Below, one piece after another: positions 5,889-12,990 of a DNA stretch of 19,165 bases. The number at the start of each line of letters is the position of its first letter. The first letter of the stretch is position 1. The notes beneath the pieces were generated by a model that was given only the letters and a program-made list of their open reading frames with translations, was not told the origin of the DNA and did not search any database. The translations under genes and the position numbers were made by a program. The stretch comes from Oscillibacter sp. (GTDB lineage Bacteria > Bacillota > Clostridia > Oscillospirales > Oscillospiraceae), in the NCBI GenBank assembly GCA_009773995.1, contig VSMY01000045.1, positions 1-19,165 on the forward strand, read 5' to 3'.

Positions 5889-6824
5889 ATGCACTTTCAT
5901 GGAACCATCTGGCGGCCGCCCTATGAGGCGGAGTCCCTATTGATCCAGGCCACGGCGGGCTGCACTCACCACGCCTGCAAATTCTGCACGTTGTACGAGG
6001 ACCTGCCCTTCCGCTTCCGCATGTCCCCTCTGGAGGAGATCGAGGCGGATTTGAGAGAGGCCCAGCTCTGGGGCACGGACCCCATGGCGATGCTCTCCGC
6101 CCGGCTCCAGGGCCTCCCCCGGCCCCAGGGGCCCCGGCGGGTCTTCCTGGTGGGGGCGAATCCCTTCGTGCTGCTGCCGGGGCGGCTGGAGGAGATCGCC
6201 GGGCTCATCCGGCAATACCTCCCCACGGTGGAGACCGTCGGCTGTTTTGCCCGTGTGACGGACGTGGGGCTGAAAAGCGATGAGGAACTGCGCCGCCTCC
6301 GGGGCCTGGGCTACGACGGGCTGACCGTGGGCGTGGAGACCGGGGACGACGAGGCCCTGGCCTTCATGAACAAGGGCTACATGGCCCGGGATATCATCGA
6401 ACAGGCGGCACGCCTAGACGGGGCGGGGATCTCCTACAGCTTCTTCTACCTGGCGGGCGTCTCCGGCGCGGGCCGGGGCGCGGAAGGGGCCCTGCGGAGC
6501 GCGGAGATCTTCAGCCAAGCCCATCCCAAGCGGGTCGGCTCCTCCATGCTGACGGTGTTCCCAAACTCCCAGCTGTACCGGGAGATCCAGGCGGGGAACT
6601 GGCGGGAGGAGGGCGAGCTGGAAAAGCTGGGGGAGGTAAAGACCCTCATTGAAAACCTGACGATCCCCACCCGCTTCGAGACGGACGGGGCCTCCAACCT
6701 GGTCCATGTCCGGGGAGACCTGCCGGAGGACCGGGAGCGGCTGGCGGGGTATCTGGAGAACCTCATCGCCGGGGCGGACGAGGAGGCCCTGCGGGCCTAC
6801 CGGGTCAGTCTAAGACATCTATGA
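5889..6824 (+). CDS. Radical SAM protein with CX4CX2C cluster motif
   Basis: A 311-residue radical SAM enzyme. The [4Fe-4S] ligands are Cys25, Cys30 and Cys33 in AGCTHHACKFCTLYE, spaced CX4CX2C rather than the canonical CX3CX2C. Further core features are the strand FLVGANPFVL, a glycine-rich GYDGLTVGVETGDDEALAFMNKG and late hydrophobic strands. The N-terminal strand ESLLIQATAGC resembles COG1032-like proteins of anaerobes with GCTH..C.FC. The ATG at 5889 follows AGAGGAG by 8 nt; an alternative upstream start at 5757 lies within the HxlR gene and is unlikely. The 3' end overlaps the convergent gene by 20 bp. No accessory cluster motif was seen, and the substrate is unknown. Confidence 0.8.
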   Translation: MHFHGTIWRPPYEAESLLIQATAGCTHHACKFCTLYEDLPFRFRMSPLEEIEADLREAQLWGTDPMAMLSARLQGLPRPQGPRRVFLVGANPFVLLPGRLEEIAGLIRQYLPTVETVGCFARVTDVGLKSDEELRRLRGLGYDGLTVGVETGDDEALAFMNKGYMARDIIEQAARLDGAGISYSFFYLAGVSGAGRGAEGALRSAEIFSQAHPKRVGSSMLTVFPNSQLYREIQAGNWREEGELEKLGEVKTLIENLTIPTRFETDGASNLVHVRGDLPEDRERLAGYLENLIAGADEEALRAYRVSLRHL

Positions 6825-7986
6825 AGGGGATGCCCTCCACCACCCAGGCGTCGGGCAGGTAGCGGCCCTGGGGCATGGCGCTGCTGTTTTTTGTAATGCT
6901 CCGCCCGTTGTAGGTCATGGAGGAGCTGGACCCGCCGTCCATGTTCATGGCGGTCCAGCAGCCGTAGCGCAGGAGAATGTCCGCGCACTCCGACACGGTG
7001 GTCCCCAGGCTGTGGCCCACCCGGCGGCCGTCGATGACCAGCAGGAGGGTCGCCTTGTCCGCCGTCTGGCCGATGACCGTCCGGGGCTGGATGCCCATGC
7101 CGAAGGAGCCGTCGATGTTCTTTTTCCCGTTCAGTACGATGATGGGATAGAACTGCACCGCGTCCCGCATCCCGTCCAGGTCCAGGCCCCGGCCCGCCCG
7201 GAAGTTGTCGTCGTAGTCAAACCCGGCGGTCTGGTAGCGGCCCTTCAGGGCCTGGCCGGAGTACTCCCCGCCGGAGAGGACGAAGCCCATGGGCACGTTG
7301 CCCCGGCCCTTGCCCTCCGGGTCGTAGAAGCCGCTGGCGTTGATCCCCAGCACCGCGCCGTTGGCCTGGCAGAGCTCCGTCACCGTCTGGCCCCGGCCGG
7401 AGAGGGTGTTTTTCGCCAGAGAGACCAGAGAGCTGTCCTTGACGATGGCCAGCTTGCCCTGATAGCCCTCGCCGGAGACGGTGAGGATGAGGATTTTGTT
7501 CGGCACGTCGATGGCCCAGACCTTGTCCCCGGCGGTGGTATAAATCCCTTCCAGCTTCTCCTTTTCCAGGGCGGGCAGGTCCTCCCAGGTGATGGAGTCC
7601 GGCAGGGTGTCCAGGTCCACCTCCGGGAAGAGGGCGGCAAACGCGGCCACGGCCTGTTCCTCCGGGGTCCCGGCGGTCCCCGCGGGGGGCGGCGCCTCCG
7701 TCCCTTGGGCGATGTCGCTGGCCTCGATGAGGTTTTCCTGGAACCGGACCTCCACGTCCCGCATGGCCTCCTCAATGACGGAGTCCGGCAGGAAGGCCGT
7801 GGCCAGCCACTGGTGGGTCATGGTGCCCATGGCGGTCTCTATGTACAGCGTCCGCCACTTGGCGATAAACGGGATGCCGGAAAAGGCGAACAGCAGATAC
7901 AGCGCCGCCAGCAGAAGGGCCGCGGCGGCGGTCACGGCGGCGATCCGCCGTCCGCGCTTGGAGGGGGAGCGGTTTTCCTCGTTCAT
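6805..7986 (-). CDS. Membrane-anchored phosphodiester glycosidase (NAGPA/DUF2233 domain)
   Basis: A 393-residue protein with one N-terminal membrane segment (about 14-36) after a basic cytoplasmic tail, placing the rest outside the cell. The C-terminal half (about 160-393) has the motifs of the NAGPA-like phosphodiester glycosidase family: GINASGFYDPEGKGRG (214-229), PRTVIGQ (301-307), LLLVIDGRR and the catalytic-type NMDGGSSSSM (348-357). Bacterial members act on cell-envelope or exopolysaccharide phosphodiester-linked sugars; the exact substrate is unknown. Residues 40-155 are a less conserved linker rich in Ala and acidic residues. The ATG at 7986 is preceded by GGTGGAGG at 8 nt; a longer in-frame start at 8121 would cross the promoter and is rejected. 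Monocistronic. Confidence 0.85.
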   Translation of the reverse strand: MNEENRSPSKRGRRIAAVTAAAALLLAALYLLFAFSGIPFIAKWRTLYIETAMGTMTHQWLATAFLPDSVIEEAMRDVEVRFQENLIEASDIAQGTEAPPPAGTAGTPEEQAVAAFAALFPEVDLDTLPDSITWEDLPALEKEKLEGIYTTAGDKVWAIDVPNKILILTVSGEGYQGKLAIVKDSSLVSLAKNTLSGRGQTVTELCQANGAVLGINASGFYDPEGKGRGNVPMGFVLSGGEYSGQALKGRYQTAGFDYDDNFRAGRGLDLDGMRDAVQFYPIIVLNGKKNIDGSFGMGIQPRTVIGQTADKATLLLVIDGRRVGHSLGTTVSECADILLRYGCWTAMNMDGGSSSSMTYNGRSITKNSSAMPQGRYLPDAWVVEGIPFIDVLD

Positions 7987-8031
7987 GAACAGGGCCTCCA
8001 CCAGAGGGTCAACTAATTTTTTTGCCGTTTC

Positions 8032-8061
8032 AGTATAGCAAAGGGGTCTCATTTTTGTCAA
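8032..8061 (-). promoter_or_regulatory. Promoter of the phosphodiester glycosidase gene
   Basis: Minus strand TTGACA (8061-8056), 18-nt spacer, TATACT (8037-8032), about 45 nt before the ATG at 7986. Strong housekeeping-type promoter. Confidence 0.75.
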
Positions 8062-8129
8062 GGCGGCGGTCTCCGCCCCGCCGGGGATTTCTTGTCGAAC
8101 GCTTAACGGCGGAAAGTACAAAAATGGAC

Positions 8130-8158
8130 TTGAAATTTTTGGGATTTTCGGTTATACT
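8130..8158 (+). promoter_or_regulatory. Promoter of the aminomutase leader
   Basis: TTGAAA (8130-8135), 17-nt spacer, TATACT (8153-8158). Predicted start near 8165, about 220 nt before the ATG at 8386, with an intrinsic terminator in between. Confidence 0.75.
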
Positions 8159-8164
8159 AAATAA

Positions 8165-8354
8165 AACAACATCTGCGGCGCATTGTTTTCCGGCGCCCCG
8201 GCGGCGGGCCGCGTAATTTGGGAGGACCATTCGGCATTATATGAACACCGTTTAAGCATCTTATCTGATTGGATTTATCTTATTTGAAAAGATCTGAACA
8301 ACGTTTATGGTAAGCGCAGGAGCCGGACGGTCAGGGCCGGGTCTGCGCTTTTTT
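8165..8354 (+). ncRNA. Candidate attenuated leader or free-standing small RNA (~190 nt)
   Basis: The interval begins at a good promoter and ends in an intrinsic terminator 32 nt before the next start codon, so its default product is a ~190-nt RNA. Visible content: a very GC-rich segment (8174-8214) able to form GCGGC/GCCGC and GGCGC/GCGCC helices; a near-perfect direct repeat TGAACA[C/A]CGTTTA at 8242-8254 and 8295-8307; and a small hairpin ATCTT/AAGAT between them. CTGCG near 8175 is complementary to CGCAG in the 5' arm of the terminator, a possible antiterminator contact. It does not look like a T-box, lysine or SAM riboswitch, nor a clear 6S RNA. No convincing leader peptide: the ATG at 8241 encodes only four residues. 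Confidence 0.45.
8312..8354 (+). terminator. Intrinsic terminator/attenuator before the aminomutase-like gene
   Basis: AAGCGCAG (8312-8319) pairs with CTGCGCTT (8343-8350); an inner CCGG (8323-8326) with CCGG (8337-8340) extends it. Six T follow (8349-8354). There is no gene upstream for it to terminate on this strand after 6824, so it acts on the leader transcript. Confidence 0.8.
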
Positions 8355-8385
8355 CCGTATTTTTTTAGAAAGGTGGTGGCAGCTG

Positions 8386-9495
8386 ATGAGCTGGCAGAAC
8401 GAACTGAGGAACGGATACCGGAAGGCGGAGGAGCTGGCGCCCATCCTGGGATGGACGCCGGAGGAGACCGCCCGCTACGCCGGGGTGATCGAGCGGTATC
8501 CCATGCTGATCCCACCCTATTACCTGTCCCTGGTGGATCCCAAGGACCCGGAGGACCCCATCGGCCGGATGTGCGTCCCCTCCCTGGCGGAACTGGACGC
8601 CGGAGGCGAGACGGACACCAGCGGCGAGGCGGACAACACCATGGTGGAGGGCCTCCAGCACAAATACACCCAGACGGCCCTGCTCCTCTCCACCAACCAG
8701 TGCGCCATGTACTGCCGCCACTGCTTCCGCAAACGGATGGTGGGCCTTACCGACGCGGAGCTGAACAAGCGGGTGGACGAGGCCGTGGCCTATGTCTCGA
8801 AGCACAAGGAAATCAACAACATCCTGGTCTCCGGCGGGGACGCCTTCATGAACCCCAACCACATCCTGGAGCGCTACCTCCGGGAGCTGACGGCCATCGA
8901 GCACCTGGACCTCATCCGCTTCGGCTCCCGGATGCCGGTGACCCTGCCGGAGCGCATCTACGGCGACCCGGAGTTCCTGGACCTCTTCCAGGAGTACGGG
9001 AAGAAAAAGACCCTGGTTCTGGTGACCCACTTCAACCACCCCCGGGAGCTGACGGACCAGGCGGCCCGTGCCCTCCGGGCCATGATCGAGCGGGGCGTGC
9101 CGGTGCGGAACCAGACGGTGCTGATGCGGGGCGTCAACGACAACGGGGAGACCCTGGGAAAGCTCCTCTCCGGCCTGGTCCGGCTGGGAGTCATGCCCTA
9201 CTACATCTTCCAGTGCCGCCCGGTCACCGGGGTCAAGGGCCGCTTCCAGGTTCCCCTGACGGAAGGCATCAAACTCGTAGACGACGCCAAGTCCTATCAG
9301 AACGGCCTGGGCAAGGCGGTGCGCTACGCCATGAGCCACCCAAGGGGCAAAATTGAAATCGTGTGCGAACTTCCGAACGGCGAAACCCTGTTCAAGTTCC
9401 ACCAGAACAAGGACCCGGAGGACCGCTCCCGGCCCTTCACCGTCCGGCTGTCCCCCACGGACACCTGGCTGGACGGGGAACTGCGGGGCATTTGA
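8386..9495 (+). CDS. KamA-family radical SAM/PLP aminomutase-like protein, altered substrate site
   Basis: A 369-residue protein of the lysine 2,3-aminomutase family, enzymes that move an amino group between C2 and C3 using SAM, [4Fe-4S] and PLP. The cluster motif is CAMYCRHC (Cys106, 110, 113), the SAM-contact motif is SGGDAF, and Lys322 in RGKIEI aligns with the PLP lysine (K337 of clostridial KamA, GGKIPV). With no gaps across this stretch, the two substrate-carboxyl-side recognition aspartates of KamA (D293, D330) become Arg278 (QCRPVTG) and Ala315. Glutamate 2,3-aminomutase also carries a basic residue at the first position. The Cys of NDC that helps bind zinc is Asn (NDN), and no C-terminal cysteine motif is present. 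It is shorter at both ends than KamA. The ATG at 8386 follows AAAGGTGG by about 9 nt. Behind an attenuator-like leader. Substrate unknown; lysine is unlikely. Confidence 0.82.
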   Translation: MSWQNELRNGYRKAEELAPILGWTPEETARYAGVIERYPMLIPPYYLSLVDPKDPEDPIGRMCVPSLAELDAGGETDTSGEADNTMVEGLQHKYTQTALLLSTNQCAMYCRHCFRKRMVGLTDAELNKRVDEAVAYVSKHKEINNILVSGGDAFMNPNHILERYLRELTAIEHLDLIRFGSRMPVTLPERIYGDPEFLDLFQEYGKKKTLVLVTHFNHPRELTDQAARALRAMIERGVPVRNQTVLMRGVNDNGETLGKLLSGLVRLGVMPYYIFQCRPVTGVKGRFQVPLTEGIKLVDDAKSYQNGLGKAVRYAMSHPRGKIEIVCELPNGETLFKFHQNKDPEDRSRPFTVRLSPTDTWLDGELRGI

Positions 9496-9523
9496 GCGGC
9501 GGGAGCAGGAGAAAACAACCAAG

Positions 9524-9553
9524 CGCGGCGGGCCTCAGGGCCCGCCGCGTTTT
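9524..9553. terminator. Terminator between the aminomutase-like and DUF3795-like genes
   Basis: Perfect 11-bp GC stem (9524-9534 with 9539-9549), TCAG loop, then TTTT (9550-9553). The convergent gene ends at 9559, so the stem may serve both directions, although the minus side has few T. Confidence 0.85.
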
Positions 9554-9558
9554 GGCGT

Positions 9559-10428
9559 TCAGAGTTCCGGGGAAGGGCCCGGCAGAGCCGGGGGCGTCCA
9601 CTCCCGGAAGCGCTTGGCGGTCCGCCAGAGATAGACCATCCGCATGACGGCGTAGTAAATGGCCAGGGCCAGGGCGGCCAGCCCCACGAACATGGCGACA
9701 AAGGGCCCCATAAACAGAGAGAGAAGGAACAGGAACAGGGACCCTATGGAAATCAGGAGCAGCTTCCACAGCTTCCGCCAGTTGGCGGCCAGCTCCGCGT
9801 CCAGGGGCTCCACGGCCTGGGCGTGGGCAAAGAACTCCACGTAATCCCCGTAAAGGCTCAGGAGGAGAGAGGGAACGCCCAGCAGGAAAAACAGGCCGGA
9901 TCCCTCGGGGATGACCGGCAGGAACATGTACATGAGTACGACAACCAGCTGGCAGAGGGCGGCGGTGCGGTAGCTCCGCAGCACCGGCGTCAGCTTCCAC
10001 AAAAACAGGGCGTAGGCCAGGCCGCAGAGGAATCTCAGCGCCGTTCCCACGGCCTCGGCGGCGGGAAACGCCTGGGCCACAAAGTCCACCGTCAGCAGGC
10101 CGGCCAGCTCCGACGGGACCACCAGCCAGAACATCAGCCAGGTCCACTTCGCCATCAGCGGGGCGGTCTCCGCCAGGCGGCGCTGCTTGGCCTCCTCGCC
10201 GTCCCGGCGCTGGAGCTCCTGCCGGGGAACGTCGTCCCGCCCGGCCCGGCGGGAACAGAGAGAGAAATACGTGCAGGTCACGCACCGCTCATGCCCCTTC
10301 TCCCGGCAGCAGGCGGCGATGCCGCAGGGGCCGGAGAAGGGCCGCCCCATGTCCTCCCGGCAGCCGGCGCAGTTCAGCTGGTCCTTCCATCCGCAGGACT
10401 CGCAGCTTTTTCCGCAAATGGTTTCCAC
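9559..10428 (-). CDS. DUF3795-like cysteine-rich domain fused to a polytopic membrane domain
   Basis: A 289-residue protein. Residues 1-60 hold eleven cysteines (5, 9, 12, 20, 23, 35, 40, 41, 49, 52, 58) in the order CGKSCESC...CAGC...GPCGIAACC..KG...CVTC..FSLC, which resembles the DUF3795 zinc-binding family. A charged linker (61-92) leads to about six hydrophobic segments (roughly 97-120, 131-150, 156-176, 178-195, 222-242, 244-268). I chose the GTG at 10428 because AAAGGGGAG lies 9 nt upstream and DUF3795 proteins begin close to the first CG..C; an in-frame TTG at 10449 has no ribosome binding site. The fusion suggests a metal- or redox-responsive membrane protein, but no function is known. 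Confidence 0.75.
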   Translation of the reverse strand: METICGKSCESCGWKDQLNCAGCREDMGRPFSGPCGIAACCREKGHERCVTCTYFSLCSRRAGRDDVPRQELQRRDGEEAKQRRLAETAPLMAKWTWLMFWLVVPSELAGLLTVDFVAQAFPAAEAVGTALRFLCGLAYALFLWKLTPVLRSYRTAALCQLVVVLMYMFLPVIPEGSGLFFLLGVPSLLLSLYGDYVEFFAHAQAVEPLDAELAANWRKLWKLLLISIGSLFLFLLSLFMGPFVAMFVGLAALALAIYYAVMRMVYLWRTAKRFREWTPPALPGPSPEL

Positions 10429-10455
10429 GCTGCTCAACTCCCCTTTCAAGGTCCG

Positions 10456-10470
10456 ATAACGGCCCGTTAT
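10456..10470. promoter_or_regulatory. 15-bp palindrome at the predicted transcription start of the DUF3795-like gene
   Basis: ATAACGG-C-CCGTTAT, perfect arms. On the minus strand it follows a TAAAAT (10484-10479) that could be the -10 element, so it would cover the transcription start: a classic repressor position. No good -35 was found, so the promoter itself is uncertain. Confidence 0.45.
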
Positions 10471-10566
10471 TTGCCTTTATTTTAGTACGGAAAGGCAGGG
10501 GATTCGTGACAGAAGAATTACATTTTATGACAAAAAGTTACATCCTCCCAACGCGGCCCGAAAGAC

Positions 10567-11901
10567 TCAGTAGCCGTAGCGCCTCCGGTACTTTGCCAGC
10601 AGCGCCGCCGACATGAGGAGCCCCAGCAGCTCCGCCGCCGGGGTGGCCAGCCAAACCCCGGTAACCCCCAGCAGGAGGGGCAGGAGCTGGATACAGGCCA
10701 CGGTGAACAAAAAGGACCGGGAGAAGGCCAGCACGGCGGACACCACCCCGTTGGACAGGGCGGTGAACATGCCGCTGGCAAAGACGTTCAGCCCCAGGAA
10801 GAGCAGGGCGATGGAACAGAGCCGGTTTCCCGTCACCGCCAAGGGGTACACCGGGCTGTCCGGCCGGGTGAAGATAGCCACCAGCGCCGGGGTGGCCAGT
10901 ATGGAGACGGCGGCGCAGAGGGCGGAGGCCCCCAAAATGAACCGCAGGCTGAAGCCCACCAGCTTTTTCAGCTTCTCGCGGTTCCCCTCCCCGTGGTAGT
11001 AACTAATCATAGGAGCCACGCCGTAGGAGTAGCCGATAAACAGGGCGCTGACGAACATCAATACGTACATGATGATGGTAATGGCCGCCACGCCGTCCTC
11101 TCCGATGTATTTCAGCATAGCCAGGTTGAACAACAGAGTGGTGACGCCGGAGACCAGGGAGGTGGCCAGCTCCGAAAGGCCGTTGGCGGAGGCGTGGAAG
11201 AGCACGCCTCCCCGGAACACGGGCCTTTGAAAATGGAGCAGGCTGTCCGGCTTCCGGAAGACCCAGAGGCCCGCCGCGGCGGTGAGGGAGTACCCCAGCC
11301 CCGTGGCGATGGCGGCCCCCCGGATGCCCATGCCCGCCAGGGCGATGAGCACATAGTCCAGGACGATGTTGGTCACGCCTCCCGCCACGGTGCAGATAAG
11401 GGACAGCCGGGACCGGTCCGCGGCGATGAGGTAGAGGGAGAAGTTGTACATCAGCAAAATGGGGATGGTGAAGAGCAGATAGTCGCTGAGGTAGGCCCGG
11501 CAGTATCCGAAGACCTCCTCCGACAAGCCCATGGTCCCCAGCAGAGTATCCATCAGGCCGTAGCCCAGGGCCATCATGACGGCCCCCACCGCGGCGTTGG
11601 TCAAAATCAGCAGGGTAAAGTCCTGCCGGGCCTCCTGTTCCCGGCCCTCTCCCATCTTCTTCATCACCACGGCGCTGCCGCCGGTGGCCAGCATCCCGGA
11701 CACCGCGGTGATAAGCCCGATGGCCGGGGCCGTGAGGTTGATGGCCGACAGGGCGGCGGTGCCGATGAGGTTGGAGACAAACAACCCGTCCACCATGGTG
11801 TAGAAGGTGTTGAACACCGTCATAACAATGGTGGGAAAGGCGAAGCGCAGAATGTTCCGCCCCGTCACCGGGAGATGGTAGGAGTCCAGTTTGGTTTCCA
11901 C
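10567..11901 (-). CDS. MATE-family multidrug efflux transporter
   Basis: A 444-residue, 12-helix protein of the MATE (NorM/DinF) family, which exports cationic or amphipathic drugs in exchange for Na+ or H+. The first helix region (RNILRFAFPTIVMTVFNTFYTMVDGLFVSNLIGTAALSAINL) is characteristic, as are GLITAVSGMLATGGSAVVMKKMGEG and the pseudo-repeat in the second half (SELATSLVSGVTTLLFNLAML...). Length is normal. I chose the GTG at 11901, with GGGAG 9 nt upstream; a GTG at 11910 overlaps that site. It lies 14 nt downstream of the acylase-like gene and its ribosome binding site abuts that gene's stop codon, so the two form one operon controlled from 12986-13016. The MerR/BmrR-like regulator supports a drug-efflux role. 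Confidence 0.92.
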   Translation of the reverse strand: METKLDSYHLPVTGRNILRFAFPTIVMTVFNTFYTMVDGLFVSNLIGTAALSAINLTAPAIGLITAVSGMLATGGSAVVMKKMGEGREQEARQDFTLLILTNAAVGAVMMALGYGLMDTLLGTMGLSEEVFGYCRAYLSDYLLFTIPILLMYNFSLYLIAADRSRLSLICTVAGGVTNIVLDYVLIALAGMGIRGAAIATGLGYSLTAAAGLWVFRKPDSLLHFQRPVFRGGVLFHASANGLSELATSLVSGVTTLLFNLAMLKYIGEDGVAAITIIMYVLMFVSALFIGYSYGVAPMISYYHGEGNREKLKKLVGFSLRFILGASALCAAVSILATPALVAIFTRPDSPVYPLAVTGNRLCSIALLFLGLNVFASGMFTALSNGVVSAVLAFSRSFLFTVACIQLLPLLLGVTGVWLATPAAELLGLLMSAALLAKYRRRYGY

Positions 11902-11915
11902 GACGCGCACCTCCC

Positions 11916-12917
11916 TCAGTTCCGGTAGTCCACGTCCTGGCGGTCCCCCAGGTCAAAGTATTGAATCTCGCTCCCCTCCCCCAGAGGCCGGACGGCGGAG
12001 ACCCGCCGGTTCCAGGCCGGGGCGAAGTAGTACACGCCGCTCTCGGCGCACATCACGCTGGTGCACAGGGTCTGCTCATACACGTCATAATCCGGGTCGG
12101 CCTTGGCCAATCCCTCGGGGATATCCACGGGGGCAAAGGCCCGGAACATCCGGGACACGCCGTCCAGCTCGTCCCTCCCCCGGACGGAGAACTCCTTCAT
12201 GAAGGCCGTCCGCACAAAGCGGGCGGGAGAGGAGTAGTCCCCCGGCAGGCCGAAGCCGCCCCCCAGCCGCTCCCCGAACTCCCGGACCTCATAGCCCGCG
12301 ATGGTCCGGGGCGCCTTGGGCAGGTTCGTGACCCCCACGTAATTCCGCAGGTTCGTCCGGTGCCATGGGTAGTTCGGGCTGTTGGTCAGCACACCGACGC
12401 TCCGCCGGTAGACGGACAATCCGCCCTCGTCGGGCTCCAGGATGACGGCCTCGCCGGTCCTGTCGCTCAGGATATAGTGGGCGGGCAGGGGCTTGCCCTG
12501 GATGGGCTCGTCCACCAAAGTCAGGCCCTCCAGGGCTTGGAGGGCCTCCTCCAAAGAGCCGCACCGGCTGAGGAGCCAGGCCAGGAGGCGGCCGGGATGG
12601 ACCGCCGTCCTCCCCGGTCCGGCGGCTTCCTCATAGGCCGCGTACTCCGGGTAGTGGAGCAGGGCCCCCATGAGCCCGGCGGGGTTGACCCCATCCACCA
12701 AAATAGGCTCCCCGAAACCCAGCACCGCCATGCCGGTGTACCCGTACCGTCCCCGAGGGTCCTCCCGCCCCGCCCGGAGTCCGGGCGAGCAGGGAACCCC
12801 CGCGGGAACGGCCAGGACCCGGTTGGCCGTCAGGTCCCCGAACTGGTCATAGGTCCGGCCCAGAAGGCGGCGTCCGTCCTCCGTCTCCCAGGAAAAGCTG
12901 CTGCATCCAAAAGTCAT
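11916..12917 (-). CDS. Penicillin V acylase/choloylglycine hydrolase-like Ntn hydrolase
   Basis: A 333-residue N-terminal-nucleophile hydrolase of the linear amide C-N hydrolase group (penicillin V acylase, bile salt hydrolase, AHL acylases). The start MTFGCSSFSWETEDGRRLLGRTYD resembles Bacillus penicillin V acylase (MLGCSS...): the nucleophile would be Cys5, exposed after removal of a four-residue propeptide. Other family residues are present: Arg21 and Asp24 (GRTYD), DGVNPAGLMGALLHYP, Asn179 in TNSPNYPWH and Arg233 in ARFVR. There is no signal peptide, so it is cytoplasmic. The ATG at 12917 follows GGAGG by 7 nt; a longer start at 12980 would lie at the transcription start. First gene of an operon with the MATE pump, divergent from a MerR regulator. 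Substrate (beta-lactam, bile salt, N-acyl amino acid or acyl-homoserine lactone) cannot be assigned. Confidence 0.85.
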   Translation of the reverse strand: MTFGCSSFSWETEDGRRLLGRTYDQFGDLTANRVLAVPAGVPCSPGLRAGREDPRGRYGYTGMAVLGFGEPILVDGVNPAGLMGALLHYPEYAAYEEAAGPGRTAVHPGRLLAWLLSRCGSLEEALQALEGLTLVDEPIQGKPLPAHYILSDRTGEAVILEPDEGGLSVYRRSVGVLTNSPNYPWHRTNLRNYVGVTNLPKAPRTIAGYEVREFGERLGGGFGLPGDYSSPARFVRTAFMKEFSVRGRDELDGVSRMFRAFAPVDIPEGLAKADPDYDVYEQTLCTSVMCAESGVYYFAPAWNRRVSAVRPLGEGSEIQYFDLGDRQDVDYRN

Positions 12918-12961
12918 ACTGATACCTCCATGCTTCTTTCGCCTTAGTTTGGCGTTCAGGC

Positions 12962-12990
12962 TTGTAAAAATTCCTTGCAAGAGGTATCAT
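12962..12990 (+). promoter_or_regulatory. Promoter of the MerR-family gene
   Basis: TTGTAA (12962-12967), 17-nt spacer, TATCAT (12985-12990). Its predicted start (about 12997) coincides with the edge of the palindrome at 12998-13008, so the regulator bound there would block its own transcription. Its -10 overlaps the -10 of the opposing operon promoter. Confidence 0.55.

Noticed and set aside
7012..8016. 334-codon open frame antisense to the phosphodiester glycosidase gene
   Set aside because: Composition (Gly/Val/His/Gln-rich, no domain) is typical of an antisense shadow in GC-rich DNA.
8365..9522. 385-codon open frame antisense to the aminomutase-like gene
   Set aside because: Longer than the real gene but without motifs; the plus strand carries CX3CX2C and the PLP lysine.
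10993..11928. 311-codon open frame antisense to the MATE gene
   Set aside because: Very rich in His, Gly and Gln with no domain; the MATE protein is unambiguous on the other strand.
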